A stretch of DNA of 25,714 bases from Mucor racemosus (GCA_027405735.1 JAPEHQ010000035.1:1-25714), one strand, 5' to 3'; shown: positions 8,934 through 19,018, counted from the first letter of the stretch. The notes: generated from the letters alone by a model not told the origin. Numbers and translations: made by a program.

Positions 8934-11900
8934 TCAATGTTTAGTCTTTTTGTCAGTGAACCATAAAGATCCGGGATCTTGATCTGGAGCAATGACAGCC
9001 AATGGGTGTGAAATACAATCAATTGCATGAAGCAGAGAAAGTAAAGCCGACCAATATGGAGGAGGACCAGCCGAGGATTTGACCGGGAGACAGTTCAAAG
9101 CATGATCGATCTTGTTGGTACCGAAAGGAGCAGAAGGTAAAGCATCTAGTAGCTCACCATCCAGAGCACGACAGGTCAGAAAATGATCTCGAGAGATATG
9201 AACACCCAAGGGTGACATACACGAACATTCTTCTCGCATGTTGGTGAACCGACCAAGGCGCCATCGAACCAGTCGACTGCGAGCAGAGCGACCTATTGGT
9301 AGATATAGGATGGGATCAGGTCTCACAACAGAGGGACGACAAGCACGCAGCAAAGTATTAGATCCAGAAACAGCAGCCGCTTCCATTTGGCGATCTACCT
9401 GGTCTTGCCAATATTTGTTGAAAACAGAAACTAATCCAGCAGCAGAAGGAACAGGATCAGGTAACGACTGATACAATTTGTTTTCACAAATGTATTTATC
9501 TAACCTAGTGTAGGAAAGAGCGTTACGCAGGATCACCAAGAGACAGTCCTCAGGCAGGGTAGCAGCACGCAGAGCAAATCTAGTAGCTAGAACATTATAG
9601 CGATGTTTCATACTGGGCAAGCAAGTTATATGTTTTGCAACATTAAACCAGGAGCTACCCACAAACATGCCAACTAATCGATTCTGAACATCATCCAGAT
9701 CCTTGAAATCCCGAAAGGAGAGGTGAGATATAGCTAGGCCATATTCGAGTTTTGGACGAATAAAGGCCTTGTACAAGCGTGAGCAGAGCAACAATGAAAA
9801 ACCAGTGCGGTTTACACCAACCGAATTCAACAGAGCCATCACCTGAATAGCACCAGAAGCCCGAAGAGACCGAATACCAGGGGCAAACAGACCTTTATAC
9901 CGGAAAGGCATACCCAAATAAGTGAACTCTTCTACGATAGGAAGGGGTTCATTATATAGAGTAAGTCTATGACCGGTAGCAGCATTAGGAGACCCAAGAA
10001 CAGCACACTTAGATGGTTTCCATCTGTAGCCCAGAGAGATAGAGTGATCAGAAGCTAGGTCCAACATATGCTGAACATCCGACCGACGCCCAAATATGGC
10101 AACATCATCAGCAAAAAGTAGACTATTGATTGCTATTGAGTTGGTCATACCAGGAGCACAGATCATAGAGGCACCAGAAGCAGCAGCACGCAGAGCACCA
10201 GGCAAAGAGTTGATATACAACGAGTACAGATGGGGACTAAGAACAGAGCCTTGCAGGACACCTGTAACCGGCGAGAAAGCAGCAGAGTTGTGGTTAGCAA
10301 TGAGCACCGAGACAGAAACTTCATCAAACATGTTAATCAACAGACCAAGAACTGGACGAGGGAGAGCTGAGGTAGCGAGCAACTGCCAAATAACTCGACG
10401 ATCTACTGTATCATAAGCTGCCTTAATATCTAAGAAGGCCACTACAGGGTAATGATGATGGATCAGAAAATAGTCATGCATCAAGTCATGTAAACAGAGG
10501 GCTTGATCCAGAGGACTACGTTGAGGACGGAAACCACCTTGCGCAACATCAAGAGCAGGAGAATGAGCATCCAGATCAGGCATAATTGAAAATTCAAAGA
10601 GCTTACGCATCACCGAAGTAAGAGAAATCGGTCGAAAATTACCAGGATCAGTAGCATCACCTTTCTTGAAGATAGGGAAGACCTGAGCTTGACGCCAGAG
10701 AGCCGGTGTGTAACACCATTGATAGCACAAGGTAAACAGGAGAGACAACACAGGAGCAATTTCCGTCACCAGAGATTTGAGCATCTCAGCTTTGATATGG
10801 TCGGGACCAGGAGCTTTATTTGTGGGGAGCCGTTTAATATGAGATACTAAGGTATCAACATCAAAAAGTGACATATCCGTAGGTACACTAAAAGGCAGAT
10901 CAGAATCAAAGGTTTCAGGAGGTGGAGGACGACTAGCAGAAGCAAGTAAAGAACCATTATAGACAGATTCGAGATGTGACCCCATAGTTGCGACCGAAGC
11001 AGCAGGACCATCAGGATGACTATATGTGGCAGAGGATTCTTTATGGCGTTTAATACGCTTAATAGCAGCAGTAGCTTTTGAGAAATCACTCTCCAATACA
11101 GCACAGAATTTTTTCCAGGACCTTCGCTTTGCAGCTTGTACCAATGACCGAAATTGACGGTGCGCATGTTTGTAGACAGCCCAGTTGTTGATTTTGGCAA
11201 TCCCAGTGGAATGTCGCCACTTGCTGTAGAGACGATCCCTTGAACGAGCAGCATCCTCAATTTCTAGAGTCCAGAACTTTTTCCAATGACCAGGACGACC
11301 AGTTTTCACACCAATAGAACCATCAAGAGAGTCATACAAACAGTGATTCAAAGAATCATTGAGTGCATCAATATCCGGGCGGATAGAAGGAGGAGCCGAG
11401 ACCAAACCAGACAGAGTATCCACCAGAGGAGCAACAGAAGAACGAAAAAGAGTTTGATATAGACTTAACGGCTTGATCATACCCAATTTTGAAAGCTTCC
11501 ACTGCCGTCTTGGAGCCAGAACAGAATCACCAGACACCACCAAATCACCAGGAGGGGCTACATACTCGAAAGTAAGTAACATCAACCGATGATCAGAACC
11601 CAGAGACAGATCAGACTCAACCACCAGTTGAGGATTCAGCATAGCAGCCTCACCAATGTTAGTCAGAAACAGATCAATAATGCTACTTGCCTCCTTTTGA
11701 CGTCGAAACGTCGTAAAGGTTTTAACACCATAAGCCAAAGAAGCATTCAGCACTGAGAGATCAAATTCCTCAAGCCAAGGTTTCAGAGCAACACCACGAG
11801 GGTTAGTAGCAACATCACCAGTGAGAGACCCTAACCGAGCATTAAAGTCACCACATAAAATAGTATCCTTAGTCATAGGTAGTGAACTAAGAATCGAGAG

Positions 11901-12296
11901 CACCTTATCTGTTGATAAGGGTGGAGGAAAGTAAACACAATGAACCGTCAGGGTGCCAACCTTAAGGGACAGAGTGTGCGAATTATAAGAAGGAAGTTGA
12001 GAGACAGGATAGGGACAGGAAGGAGAGACAAAAGCAGTTATACCACCAGAACCTCGACCAGAAGCACCGGATACTTTCGTACCGTACAAGTGGAATTGGG
12101 ACCAGTTAGTAGGAAAAGACCCAGAAGTAAGCCAAGTTTCAGTAACCAAGAGAACATGAGAATTCAGTACATGAGACAGAACATCATGAACGACAGAGGC
12201 ACGTAGACCATTAGCATTCCATAGGGAGAGAGAAACAAATAAGGAGTGGACCGGGTTATTATTATACATAGGTGAGGATTCAACTGAAGAACTCAT
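8934..12296 (-). CDS. LINE ORF2, unit C: apurinic-type endonuclease + reverse transcriptase
   Basis: Complete 1,120-codon ORF2 whose translation is identical to those of units B, E and F. The endonuclease (N28, E53, D150, D208, H236), the RT (D623, FADD 728-731) and the Cys/His knuckle (1024-1042) are all intact. It differs from B at one base that I found: T instead of C at 9780, which is the third position of S839 and silent. It starts within the TAATG overlap with the ORF1 of the same unit, but that ORF1 lacks its N-terminal 40%. If the junction is real, this ORF2 would have no normal upstream ORF to couple to. Confidence 0.96.
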   Translation of the reverse strand: MSSSVESSPMYNNNPVHSLFVSLSLWNANGLRASVVHDVLSHVLNSHVLLVTETWLTSGSFPTNWSQFHLYGTKVSGASGRGSGGITAFVSPSCPYPVSQLPSYNSHTLSLKVGTLTVHCVYFPPPLSTDKVLSILSSLPMTKDTILCGDFNARLGSLTGDVATNPRGVALKPWLEEFDLSVLNASLAYGVKTFTTFRRQKEASSIIDLFLTNIGEAAMLNPQLVVESDLSLGSDHRLMLLTFEYVAPPGDLVVSGDSVLAPRRQWKLSKLGMIKPLSLYQTLFRSSVAPLVDTLSGLVSAPPSIRPDIDALNDSLNHCLYDSLDGSIGVKTGRPGHWKKFWTLEIEDAARSRDRLYSKWRHSTGIAKINNWAVYKHAHRQFRSLVQAAKRRSWKKFCAVLESDFSKATAAIKRIKRHKESSATYSHPDGPAASVATMGSHLESVYNGSLLASASRPPPPETFDSDLPFSVPTDMSLFDVDTLVSHIKRLPTNKAPGPDHIKAEMLKSLVTEIAPVLSLLFTLCYQWCYTPALWRQAQVFPIFKKGDATDPGNFRPISLTSVMRKLFEFSIMPDLDAHSPALDVAQGGFRPQRSPLDQALCLHDLMHDYFLIHHHYPVVAFLDIKAAYDTVDRRVIWQLLATSALPRPVLGLLINMFDEVSVSVLIANHNSAAFSPVTGVLQGSVLSPHLYSLYINSLPGALRAAASGASMICAPGMTNSIAINSLLFADDVAIFGRRSDVQHMLDLASDHSISLGYRWKPSKCAVLGSPNAATGHRLTLYNEPLPIVEEFTYLGMPFRYKGLFAPGIRSLRASGAIQVMALLNSVGVNRTGFSLLLCSRLYKAFIRPKLEYGLAISHLSFRDFKDLDDVQNRLVGMFVGSSWFNVAKHITCLPSMKHRYNVLATRFALRAATLPEDCLLVILRNALSYTRLDKYICENKLYQSLPDPVPSAAGLVSVFNKYWQDQVDRQMEAAAVSGSNTLLRACRPSVVRPDPILYLPIGRSARSRLVRWRLGRFTNMREECSCMSPLGVHISRDHFLTCRALDGELLDALPSAPFGTNKIDHALNCLPVKSSAGPPPYWSALLSLLHAIDCISHPLAVIAPDQDPGSLWFTDKKTKH
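8966..8980. repeat. Short inverted repeat near the ORF2 3' end
   Basis: AAGATCCGGGATCTT is a perfect inverted repeat around a central G. As RNA it could form a 6-bp stem with a 3-nt loop about 30 nt before the ORF2 stop. The same element is at 4160-4174, 15686-15700 and 20492-20506. It encodes part of the ORF2 C-terminus, so it may be coincidental. Confidence 0.45.
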
Positions 12297-12298
12297 TA
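12294..12298 (-). promoter_or_regulatory. TAATG stop-start overlap, unit C
   Basis: Intact overlap, but the ORF1 feeding into it is truncated at its N-terminus, so coupled translation would need another start in the remnant. Confidence 0.8.
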
Positions 12299-12870
12299 TT
12301 GTTCCATTTCAGAACCATTAGAGTTTTCAGTGCGCTTACGAGCAGAGTTGAGCAAGAACTTAGCCTTCTTGGGTTCTTTTTCCTCAAAACGAGCCATAGC
12401 TTCAGATACAGCAACAGCCAATTCTTCGTCACAGATCCATCCTGCAGATACAAAGTATTTACCAACACCACTAACGTTGAGGGGGCGAAGGAAGGACAAA
12501 GTTTGCAGGGCACGAGTGTTAGTAAATTCGTACATTAACGACTCACGGTCATTAATATGGAGGGCATCATATTTGGGATCAGCAATGTGTTGGGGATCCA
12601 AGGGATCAAAACCCTCAATGATTTCGGCTTCGCACTTCTTCATGAGATCAAGAAATTCCTCAACATACTGTGTATGGAGAAGAATACCAATAACGCCAGA
12701 GGCAGGGAAACAGATGTCTAGGACACGACCAGTATCAACACCAACCTTGCGGAAGGTAGATCGAATTTCAGAGCGTAAAATCTTACCAGAGCGACCAATA
12801 TATACATATTGGTATCCTTGGGGACCTTTAGCAGCAGCCGATTTGAAGAGGCGACCAGCAGAAGCAACTC
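12296..12870 (-). pseudogene. LINE ORF1, unit C: remnant lacking coiled coil
   Basis: ORF1 sequence from the stop codon back to about residue 124 of 311. The RRM-like and C-terminal regions are kept; the start codon, coiled coil and most of the linker are gone. Near the break an extra GAA (positions about 12861-12863), matching the aligned ORF2 sequence, adds one codon, and an in-frame TAA lies just upstream. The longest ATG-initiated frame here begins only at 12643. No normal ORF1 protein could be made from this copy. The break may be a consensus artefact (see the patchwork junction at 12861-12956). Confidence 0.88.
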
Positions 12871-14210
12871 GCTTTTATAGACAGATTCGAGATGTGACCC
12901 CATAGTTGCGACCGAAGCAGCAGGACCATCAGGATGACTATTGCATTGGAGTCTTTATGGCGTTTAATACGCTTAATAGCAGCAGTAGCTTTTGAGAAAT
13001 CACTCTCCAATACAGCACAGAATTTTTTCCAGGACCTTCGCTTTGCAGCTTGTACCAATGACCGAAATTGACGGTGCGCATGTTTGTAGACAGCCCAGTT
13101 GTTGATTTTGGCAATCCCAGTGGAATGTCGCCACTTGCTGTAGAGACGATCCCTTGAACGAGCAGCATCCTCAATTTCTAGAGTCCAGAACTTTTTCCAA
13201 TGACCAGGACGACCAGTTTTCACACCAATAGAACCATCAAGAGAGTCATACAAACAGTGATTCAAAGAATCATTGAGTGCATCAATATCCGGGCGGATAG
13301 AAGGAGGAGCCGAGACCAAACCAGACAGAGTATCCACCAGAGGAGCAACAGAAGAACGAAAAAGAGTTTGATATAGACTTAACGGCTTGATCATACCCAA
13401 TTTTGAAAGCTTCCACTGCCGTCTTGGAGCCAGAACAGAATCACCAGACACCACCAAATCACCAGGAGGGGCTACATACTCGAAAGTAAGTAACATCAAC
13501 CGATGATCAGAACCCAGAGACAGATCAGACTCAACCACCAGTTGAGGATTCAGCATAGCAGCCTCACCAATGTTAGTCAGAAACAGATCAATAATGCTAC
13601 TTGCCTCCTTTTGACGTCGAAACGTCGTAAAGGTTTTAACACCATAAGCCAAAGAAGCATTCAGCACTGAGAGATCAAATTCCTCAAGCCAAGGTTTCAG
13701 AGCAACACCACGAGGGTTAGTAGCAACATCACCAGTGAGAGACCCTAACCGAGCATTAAAGTCACCACATAAAATAGTATCCTTAGTCATAGGTAGTGAA
13801 CTAAGAATCGAGAGCACCTTATCTGTTGATAAGGGTGGAGGAAAGTAAACACAATGAACCGTCAGGGTGCCAACCTTAAGGGACAGAGTGTGCGAATTAT
13901 AAGAAGGAAGTTGAGAGACAGGATAGGGACAGGAAGGAGAGACAAAAGCAGTTATACCACCAGAACCTCGACCAGAAGCACCGGATACTTTCGTACCGTA
14001 CAAGTGGAATTGGGACCAGTTAGTAGGAAAAGACCCAGAAGTAAGCCAAGTTTCAGTAACCAAGAGAACATGAGAATTCAGTACATGAGACAGAACATCA
14101 TGAACGACAGAGGCACGTAGACCATTAGCATTCCATAGGGAGAGAGAAACAAATAAGGAGTGGACCGGGTTATTATTATACATAGGTGAGGATTCAACTG
14201 AAGAACTCAT
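12828..14210 (-). pseudogene. LINE ORF2, unit D: endonuclease half fused to foreign frame
   Basis: An open frame of 460 codons. Residues 1-419 (14210 down to 12954) equal normal ORF2 and contain the entire endonuclease plus the linker before RT, ending in KRIKRHK. The remaining ~41 residues are translated from the patchwork junction and from ORF1 sequence in a wrong frame. The RT and Cys/His knuckle are absent, so this copy could at most give a free endonuclease. The start is the usual TAATG overlap with an intact ORF1. It is either a true internal deletion derivative or an assembly join; I lean to the latter because of the patchwork. Confidence 0.88.
12861..12956. other. Patchwork junction between ORF1 (unit C) and ORF2 (unit D)
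   Basis: Within about 100 bp the sequence alternates between ORF1 (as at 8041-8140) and ORF2 (as at 6125-6240): ORF1 to AGCA, then GAA from ORF2, then ACTCGCTTTT from ORF1, then about 60 bp of ORF2 from ATAGACAGATTC to GATGACTAT, then TTGCATTGGAGTCTTT from ORF1, then ATGGCGTTTAATAC from ORF2 onward. A clean recombination would give one switch. Repeated short switches at similar spacing are what a column-wise consensus of two misaligned reads gives. Confidence 0.85.
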
Positions 14211-14212
14211 TA
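14208..14212 (-). promoter_or_regulatory. TAATG stop-start overlap, unit D
   Basis: Intact overlap between a complete ORF1 and the truncated, endonuclease-only ORF2. Confidence 0.82.
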
Positions 14213-15145
14213 TTGTTCCATTTCAGAACCATTAGAGTTTTCAGTGCGCTTACGAGCAGAGTTGAGCAAGAACTTAGCCTTCTTGGGTTCTTTTTCCTCA
14301 AAACGAGCCATAGCTTCAGATACAGCAACAGCCAATTCTTCGTCACAGATCCATCCTGCAGATACAAAGTATTTACCAACACCACTAACGTTGAGGGGGC
14401 GAAGGAAGGACAAAGTTTGCAGGGCACGAGTGTTAGTAAATTCGTACATTAACGACTCACGGTCATTAATATGGAGGGCATCATATTTGGGATCAGCAAT
14501 GTGTTGGGGATCCAAGGGATCAAAACCCTCAATGATTTCGGCTTCGCACTTCTTCATGAGATCAAGAAATTCCTCAACATACTGTGTATGGAGAAGAATA
14601 CCAATAACGCCAGAGGCAGGGAAACAGATGTCTAGGACACGACCAGTATCAACACCAACCTTGCGGAAGGTAGATCGAATTTCAGAGCGTAAAATCTTAC
14701 CAGAGCGACCAATATATACATATTGGTATCCTTGGGGACCTTTAGCAGCAGCCGATTTGAAGAGGCGACCAGCAGCAACTCGCTTTTTAGCAGAGCGGGC
14801 GGGATCAGGAAGGTGAGCACCAGATTTAGCAGCATTAGCATACTTTGCATTGGAGTCTTTGGGTTTGGTAGTAGCTTGTTTAGAGACTTCATTACCTCCT
14901 TCAAGCGGAGGGTTGGTGGTGTTCGTAGGGTGACTGGATAGTTGACCCTGTAATTTTTCAATTACTAGGTCCTTGGTCAAAATATCCTTTTTCAAGGTGT
15001 TATTTTCGTTTTCTAACTTTTCCATTCGTAACAAGAGGCTTTCATGTTGGTGTACCTTCTCCTGTACTGAGGTAAGTTGTTGTTGAAACTGCAAAAGCAA
15101 CTGTGGCAACTGATGCATATCAAAGTCTTGTAGATTTTCAAACAT
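14210..15145 (-). CDS. LINE ORF1, unit D: coiled-coil/RRM-like RNA-binding protein
   Basis: Complete 311-codon ORF1, the same translation as in unit B: coiled coil about 13-70, polar linker, RRM-like domain about 138-205 and basic tail. It precedes the truncated ORF2 of unit D. A transcript from this unit would therefore supply ORF1p but no reverse transcriptase unless transcription or translation continued in another copy. Confidence 0.93.
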   Translation of the reverse strand: MFENLQDFDMHQLPQLLLQFQQQLTSVQEKVHQHESLLLRMEKLENENNTLKKDILTKDLVIEKLQGQLSSHPTNTTNPPLEGGNEVSKQATTKPKDSNAKYANAAKSGAHLPDPARSAKKRVAAGRLFKSAAAKGPQGYQYVYIGRSGKILRSEIRSTFRKVGVDTGRVLDICFPASGVIGILLHTQYVEEFLDLMKKCEAEIIEGFDPLDPQHIADPKYDALHINDRESLMYEFTNTRALQTLSFLRPLNVSGVGKYFVSAGWICDEELAVAVSEAMARFEEKEPKKAKFLLNSARKRTENSNGSEMEQ

Positions 15146-15653
15146 GGCGATGAAATATTATTCAATAAGGTGCAAATTTAAAGAATAAAATGGAGGTGTC
15201 CAACAAGGCTGAAACTTATAAACAATAAACTGCTATGGAAGGCGAGTATAATGGTATAGTTTGGAGTCGATTGGTGAACTAGTTGTTGAGATAAATGAGT
15301 TTTAATAAAAGATTGAGAAATTTCCTGTCGAAATGTCTTCAAAAGTTTAGAGAAACGGAAAGAGATGGGGATGTAGCTCAGGTTAAGAATTGGTTTTTTA
15401 TTAATAAAATTTAAATGGGCACTCGATATGAGCATAAGCCTTAAATTTAAGAAACATGGAGAAAAGAGAAACAAAAAACCCTTGACAGGGCACTATACTA
15501 ATTTAAGGGAAAATGATGGTGTGGTAGTGGATATTGAGCAGTGAGATTAGTGGATGAACTGAAATTGATCTTGAGAGATTACCAACGGCTGGGAACTTTG
15601 ATAAGACTTACCACCGAGGATCCGCACAAAGAAAGCAATACAGTCATTTTTCA
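15146..15653 (-). promoter_or_regulatory. Inter-unit spacer between ORF1 (D) and ORF2 stop (E)
   Basis: 508 bp, identical in reading to the spacers at 8426-8933 and 19952-20459. It carries the AATAAA/A-tract at 15394-15402. It shows that unit D keeps a normal upstream leader although its ORF2 is truncated. Confidence 0.7.
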
Positions 15654-18600
15654 TCAATGTTTAGTCTTTTTGTCAGTGAACCATAAAGATCCGGGATCTT
15701 GATCTGGAGCAATGACAGCCAATGGGTGTGAAATACAATCAATTGCATGAAGCAGAGAAAGTAAAGCCGACCAATATGGAGGAGGACCAGCCGAGGATTT
15801 GACCGGGAGACAGTTCAAAGCATGATCGATCTTGTTGGTACCGAAAGGAGCAGAAGGTAAAGCATCTAGTAGCTCACCATCCAGAGCACGACAGGTCAGA
15901 AAATGATCTCGAGAGATATGAACACCCAAGGGTGACATACACGAACATTCTTCTCGCATGTTGGTGAACCGACCAAGGCGCCATCGAACCAGTCGACTGC
16001 GAGCAGAGCGACCTATTGGTAGATATAGGATGGGATCAGGTCTCACAACAGAGGGACGACAAGCACGCAGCAAAGTATTAGATCCAGAAACAGCAGCCGC
16101 TTCCATTTGGCGATCTACCTGGTCTTGCCAATATTTGTTGAAAACAGAAACTAATCCAGCAGCAGAAGGAACAGGATCAGGTAACGACTGATACAATTTG
16201 TTTTCACAAATGTATTTATCTAACCTAGTGTAGGAAAGAGCGTTACGCAGGATCACCAAGAGACAGTCCTCAGGCAGGGTAGCAGCACGCAGAGCAAATC
16301 TAGTAGCTAGAACATTATAGCGATGTTTCATACTGGGCAAGCAAGTTATATGTTTTGCAACATTAAACCAGGAGCTACCCACAAACATGCCAACTAATCG
16401 ATTCTGAACATCATCCAGATCCTTGAAATCCCGAAAGGAGAGGTGAGATATAGCTAGGCCATATTCGAGTTTTGGACGAATAAAGGCCTTGTACAAGCGC
16501 GAGCAGAGCAACAATGAAAAACCAGTGCGGTTTACACCAACCGAATTCAACAGAGCCATCACCTGAATAGCACCAGAAGCCCGAAGAGACCGAATACCAG
16601 GGGCAAACAGACCTTTATACCGGAAAGGCATACCCAAATAAGTGAACTCTTCTACGATAGGAAGGGGTTCATTATATAGAGTAAGTCTATGACCGGTAGC
16701 AGCATTAGGAGACCCAAGAACAGCACACTTAGATGGTTTCCATCTGTAGCCCAGAGAGATAGAGTGATCAGAAGCTAGGTCCAACATATGCTGAACATCC
16801 GACCGACGCCCAAATATGGCAACATCATCAGCAAAAAGTAGACTATTGATTGCTATTGAGTTGGTCATACCAGGAGCACAGATCATAGAGGCACCAGAAG
16901 CAGCAGCACGCAGAGCACCAGGCAAAGAGTTGATATACAACGAGTACAGATGGGGACTAAGAACAGAGCCTTGCAGGACACCTGTAACCGGCGAGAAAGC
17001 AGCAGAGTTGTGGTTAGCAATGAGCACCGAGACAGAAACTTCATCAAACATGTTAATCAACAGACCAAGAACTGGACGAGGGAGAGCTGAGGTAGCGAGC
17101 AACTGCCAAATAACTCGACGATCTACTGTATCATAAGCTGCCTTAATATCTAAGAAGGCCACTACAGGGTAATGATGATGGATCAGAAAATAGTCATGCA
17201 TCAAGTCATGTAAACAGAGGGCTTGATCCAGAGGACTACGTTGAGGACGGAAACCACCTTGCGCAACATCAAGAGCAGGAGAATGAGCATCCAGATCAGG
17301 CATAATTGAAAATTCAAAGAGCTTACGCATCACCGAAGTAAGAGAAATCGGTCGAAAATTACCAGGATCAGTAGCATCACCTTTCTTGAAGATAGGGAAG
17401 ACCTGAGCTTGACGCCAGAGAGCCGGTGTGTAACACCATTGATAGCACAAGGTAAACAGGAGAGACAACACAGGAGCAATTTCCGTCACCAGAGATTTGA
17501 GCATCTCAGCTTTGATATGGTCGGGACCAGGAGCTTTATTTGTGGGGAGCCGTTTAATATGAGATACTAAGGTATCAACATCAAAAAGTGACATATCCGT
17601 AGGTACACTAAAAGGCAGATCAGAATCAAAGGTTTCAGGAGGTGGAGGACGACTAGCAGAAGCAAGTAAAGAACCATTATAGACAGATTCGAGATGTGAC
17701 CCCATAGTTGCGACCGAAGCAGCAGGACCATCAGGATGACTATATGTGGCAGAGGATTCTTTATGGCGTTTAATACGCTTAATAGCAGCAGTAGCTTTTG
17801 AGAAATCACTCTCCAATACAGCACAGAATTTTTTCCAGGACCTTCGCTTTGCAGCTTGTACCAATGACCGAAATTGACGGTGCGCATGTTTGTAGACAGC
17901 CCAGTTGTTGATTTTGGCAATCCCAGTGGAATGTCGCCACTTGCTGTAGAGACGATCCCTTGAACGAGCAGCATCCTCAATTTCTAGAGTCCAGAACTTT
18001 TTCCAATGACCAGGACGACCAGTTTTCACACCAATAGAACCATCAAGAGAGTCATACAAACAGTGATTCAAAGAATCATTGAGTGCATCAATATCCGGGC
18101 GGATAGAAGGAGGAGCCGAGACCAAACCAGACAGAGTATCCACCAGAGGAGCAACAGAAGAACGAAAAAGAGTTTGATATAGACTTAACGGCTTGATCAT
18201 ACCCAATTTTGAAAGCTTCCACTGCCGTCTTGGAGCCAGAACAGAATCACCAGACACCACCAAATCACCAGGAGGGGCTACATACTCGAAAGTAAGTAAC
18301 ATCAACCGATGATCAGAACCCAGAGACAGATCAGACTCAACCACCAGTTGAGGATTCAGCATAGCAGCCTCACCAATGTTAGTCAGAAACAGATCAATAA
18401 TGCTACTTGCCTCCTTTTGACGTCGAAACGTCGTAAAGGTTTTAACACCATAAGCCAAAGAAGCATTCAGCACTGAGAGATCAAATTCCTCAAGCCAAGG
18501 TTTCAGAGCAACACCACGAGGGTTAGTAGCAACATCACCAGTGAGAGACCCTAACCGAGCATTAAAGTCACCACATAAAATAGTATCCTTAGTCATAGGT

Positions 18601-19016
18601 AGTGAACTAAGAATCGAGAGCACCTTATCTGTTGATAAGGGTGGAGGAAAGTAAACACAATGAACCGTCAGGGTGCCAACCTTAAGGGACAGAGTGTGCG
18701 AATTATAAGAAGGAAGTTGAGAGACAGGATAGGGACAGGAAGGAGAGACAAAAGCAGTTATACCACCAGAACCTCGACCAGAAGCACCGGATACTTTCGT
18801 ACCGTACAAGTGGAATTGGGACCAGTTAGTAGGAAAAGACCCAGAAGTAAGCCAAGTTTCAGTAACCAAGAGAACATGAGAATTCAGTACATGAGACAGA
18901 ACATCATGAACGACAGAGGCACGTAGACCATTAGCATTCCATAGGGAGAGAGAAACAAATAAGGAGTGGACCGGGTTATTATTATACATAGGTGAGGATT
19001 CAACTGAAGAACTCAT
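15654..19016 (-). CDS. LINE ORF2, unit E: apurinic-type endonuclease + reverse transcriptase
   Basis: Complete 1,120-codon ORF2, translation identical to unit B. All endonuclease catalytic residues, the RT motifs (LDIKAAYD, LQGSVLSP, FADD) and the C-terminal Cys/His knuckle are present with no internal stop. It carries the C allele at 16500 (codon TCG for S839). The ATG at 19014-19016 overlaps the TAA of ORF1 by one base; the stop is TGA at 15654-15656. Confidence 0.97.
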   Translation of the reverse strand: MSSSVESSPMYNNNPVHSLFVSLSLWNANGLRASVVHDVLSHVLNSHVLLVTETWLTSGSFPTNWSQFHLYGTKVSGASGRGSGGITAFVSPSCPYPVSQLPSYNSHTLSLKVGTLTVHCVYFPPPLSTDKVLSILSSLPMTKDTILCGDFNARLGSLTGDVATNPRGVALKPWLEEFDLSVLNASLAYGVKTFTTFRRQKEASSIIDLFLTNIGEAAMLNPQLVVESDLSLGSDHRLMLLTFEYVAPPGDLVVSGDSVLAPRRQWKLSKLGMIKPLSLYQTLFRSSVAPLVDTLSGLVSAPPSIRPDIDALNDSLNHCLYDSLDGSIGVKTGRPGHWKKFWTLEIEDAARSRDRLYSKWRHSTGIAKINNWAVYKHAHRQFRSLVQAAKRRSWKKFCAVLESDFSKATAAIKRIKRHKESSATYSHPDGPAASVATMGSHLESVYNGSLLASASRPPPPETFDSDLPFSVPTDMSLFDVDTLVSHIKRLPTNKAPGPDHIKAEMLKSLVTEIAPVLSLLFTLCYQWCYTPALWRQAQVFPIFKKGDATDPGNFRPISLTSVMRKLFEFSIMPDLDAHSPALDVAQGGFRPQRSPLDQALCLHDLMHDYFLIHHHYPVVAFLDIKAAYDTVDRRVIWQLLATSALPRPVLGLLINMFDEVSVSVLIANHNSAAFSPVTGVLQGSVLSPHLYSLYINSLPGALRAAASGASMICAPGMTNSIAINSLLFADDVAIFGRRSDVQHMLDLASDHSISLGYRWKPSKCAVLGSPNAATGHRLTLYNEPLPIVEEFTYLGMPFRYKGLFAPGIRSLRASGAIQVMALLNSVGVNRTGFSLLLCSRLYKAFIRPKLEYGLAISHLSFRDFKDLDDVQNRLVGMFVGSSWFNVAKHITCLPSMKHRYNVLATRFALRAATLPEDCLLVILRNALSYTRLDKYICENKLYQSLPDPVPSAAGLVSVFNKYWQDQVDRQMEAAAVSGSNTLLRACRPSVVRPDPILYLPIGRSARSRLVRWRLGRFTNMREECSCMSPLGVHISRDHFLTCRALDGELLDALPSAPFGTNKIDHALNCLPVKSSAGPPPYWSALLSLLHAIDCISHPLAVIAPDQDPGSLWFTDKKTKH

Positions 19017-19018
19017 TA
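19014..19018 (-). promoter_or_regulatory. TAATG stop-start overlap, unit E
   Basis: Intact overlap between complete ORF1 and complete ORF2 in a full-length unit. Confidence 0.85.

Larger units (their letters stand above)
8934..12870 (-). mobile_element. LINE unit C (ORF1 truncated)
   Basis: ORF2 is complete, and ORF1 is present only from about residue 124 to the stop. The unit breaks at about 12861-12870 within ORF1 and runs into ORF2 sequence of unit D. It carries the T allele at 9780 where units A, B and E have C. Confidence 0.93.
12871..15653 (-). mobile_element. LINE unit D (sense-3' half missing)
   Basis: This unit lacks the sense-3' part: the RT and C-terminal regions of ORF2 are absent, while the endonuclease half of ORF2, the whole of ORF1 and the whole spacer are present and match unit B at an offset of +6720. 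The missing span, shared with the loss in unit C, is 2,892 bp. If this were an ordinary LINE truncation, the sense-5' end would be lost. Here an internal block spanning a unit boundary is lost, which points to recombination within an array or to an assembly join. Confidence 0.92.
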
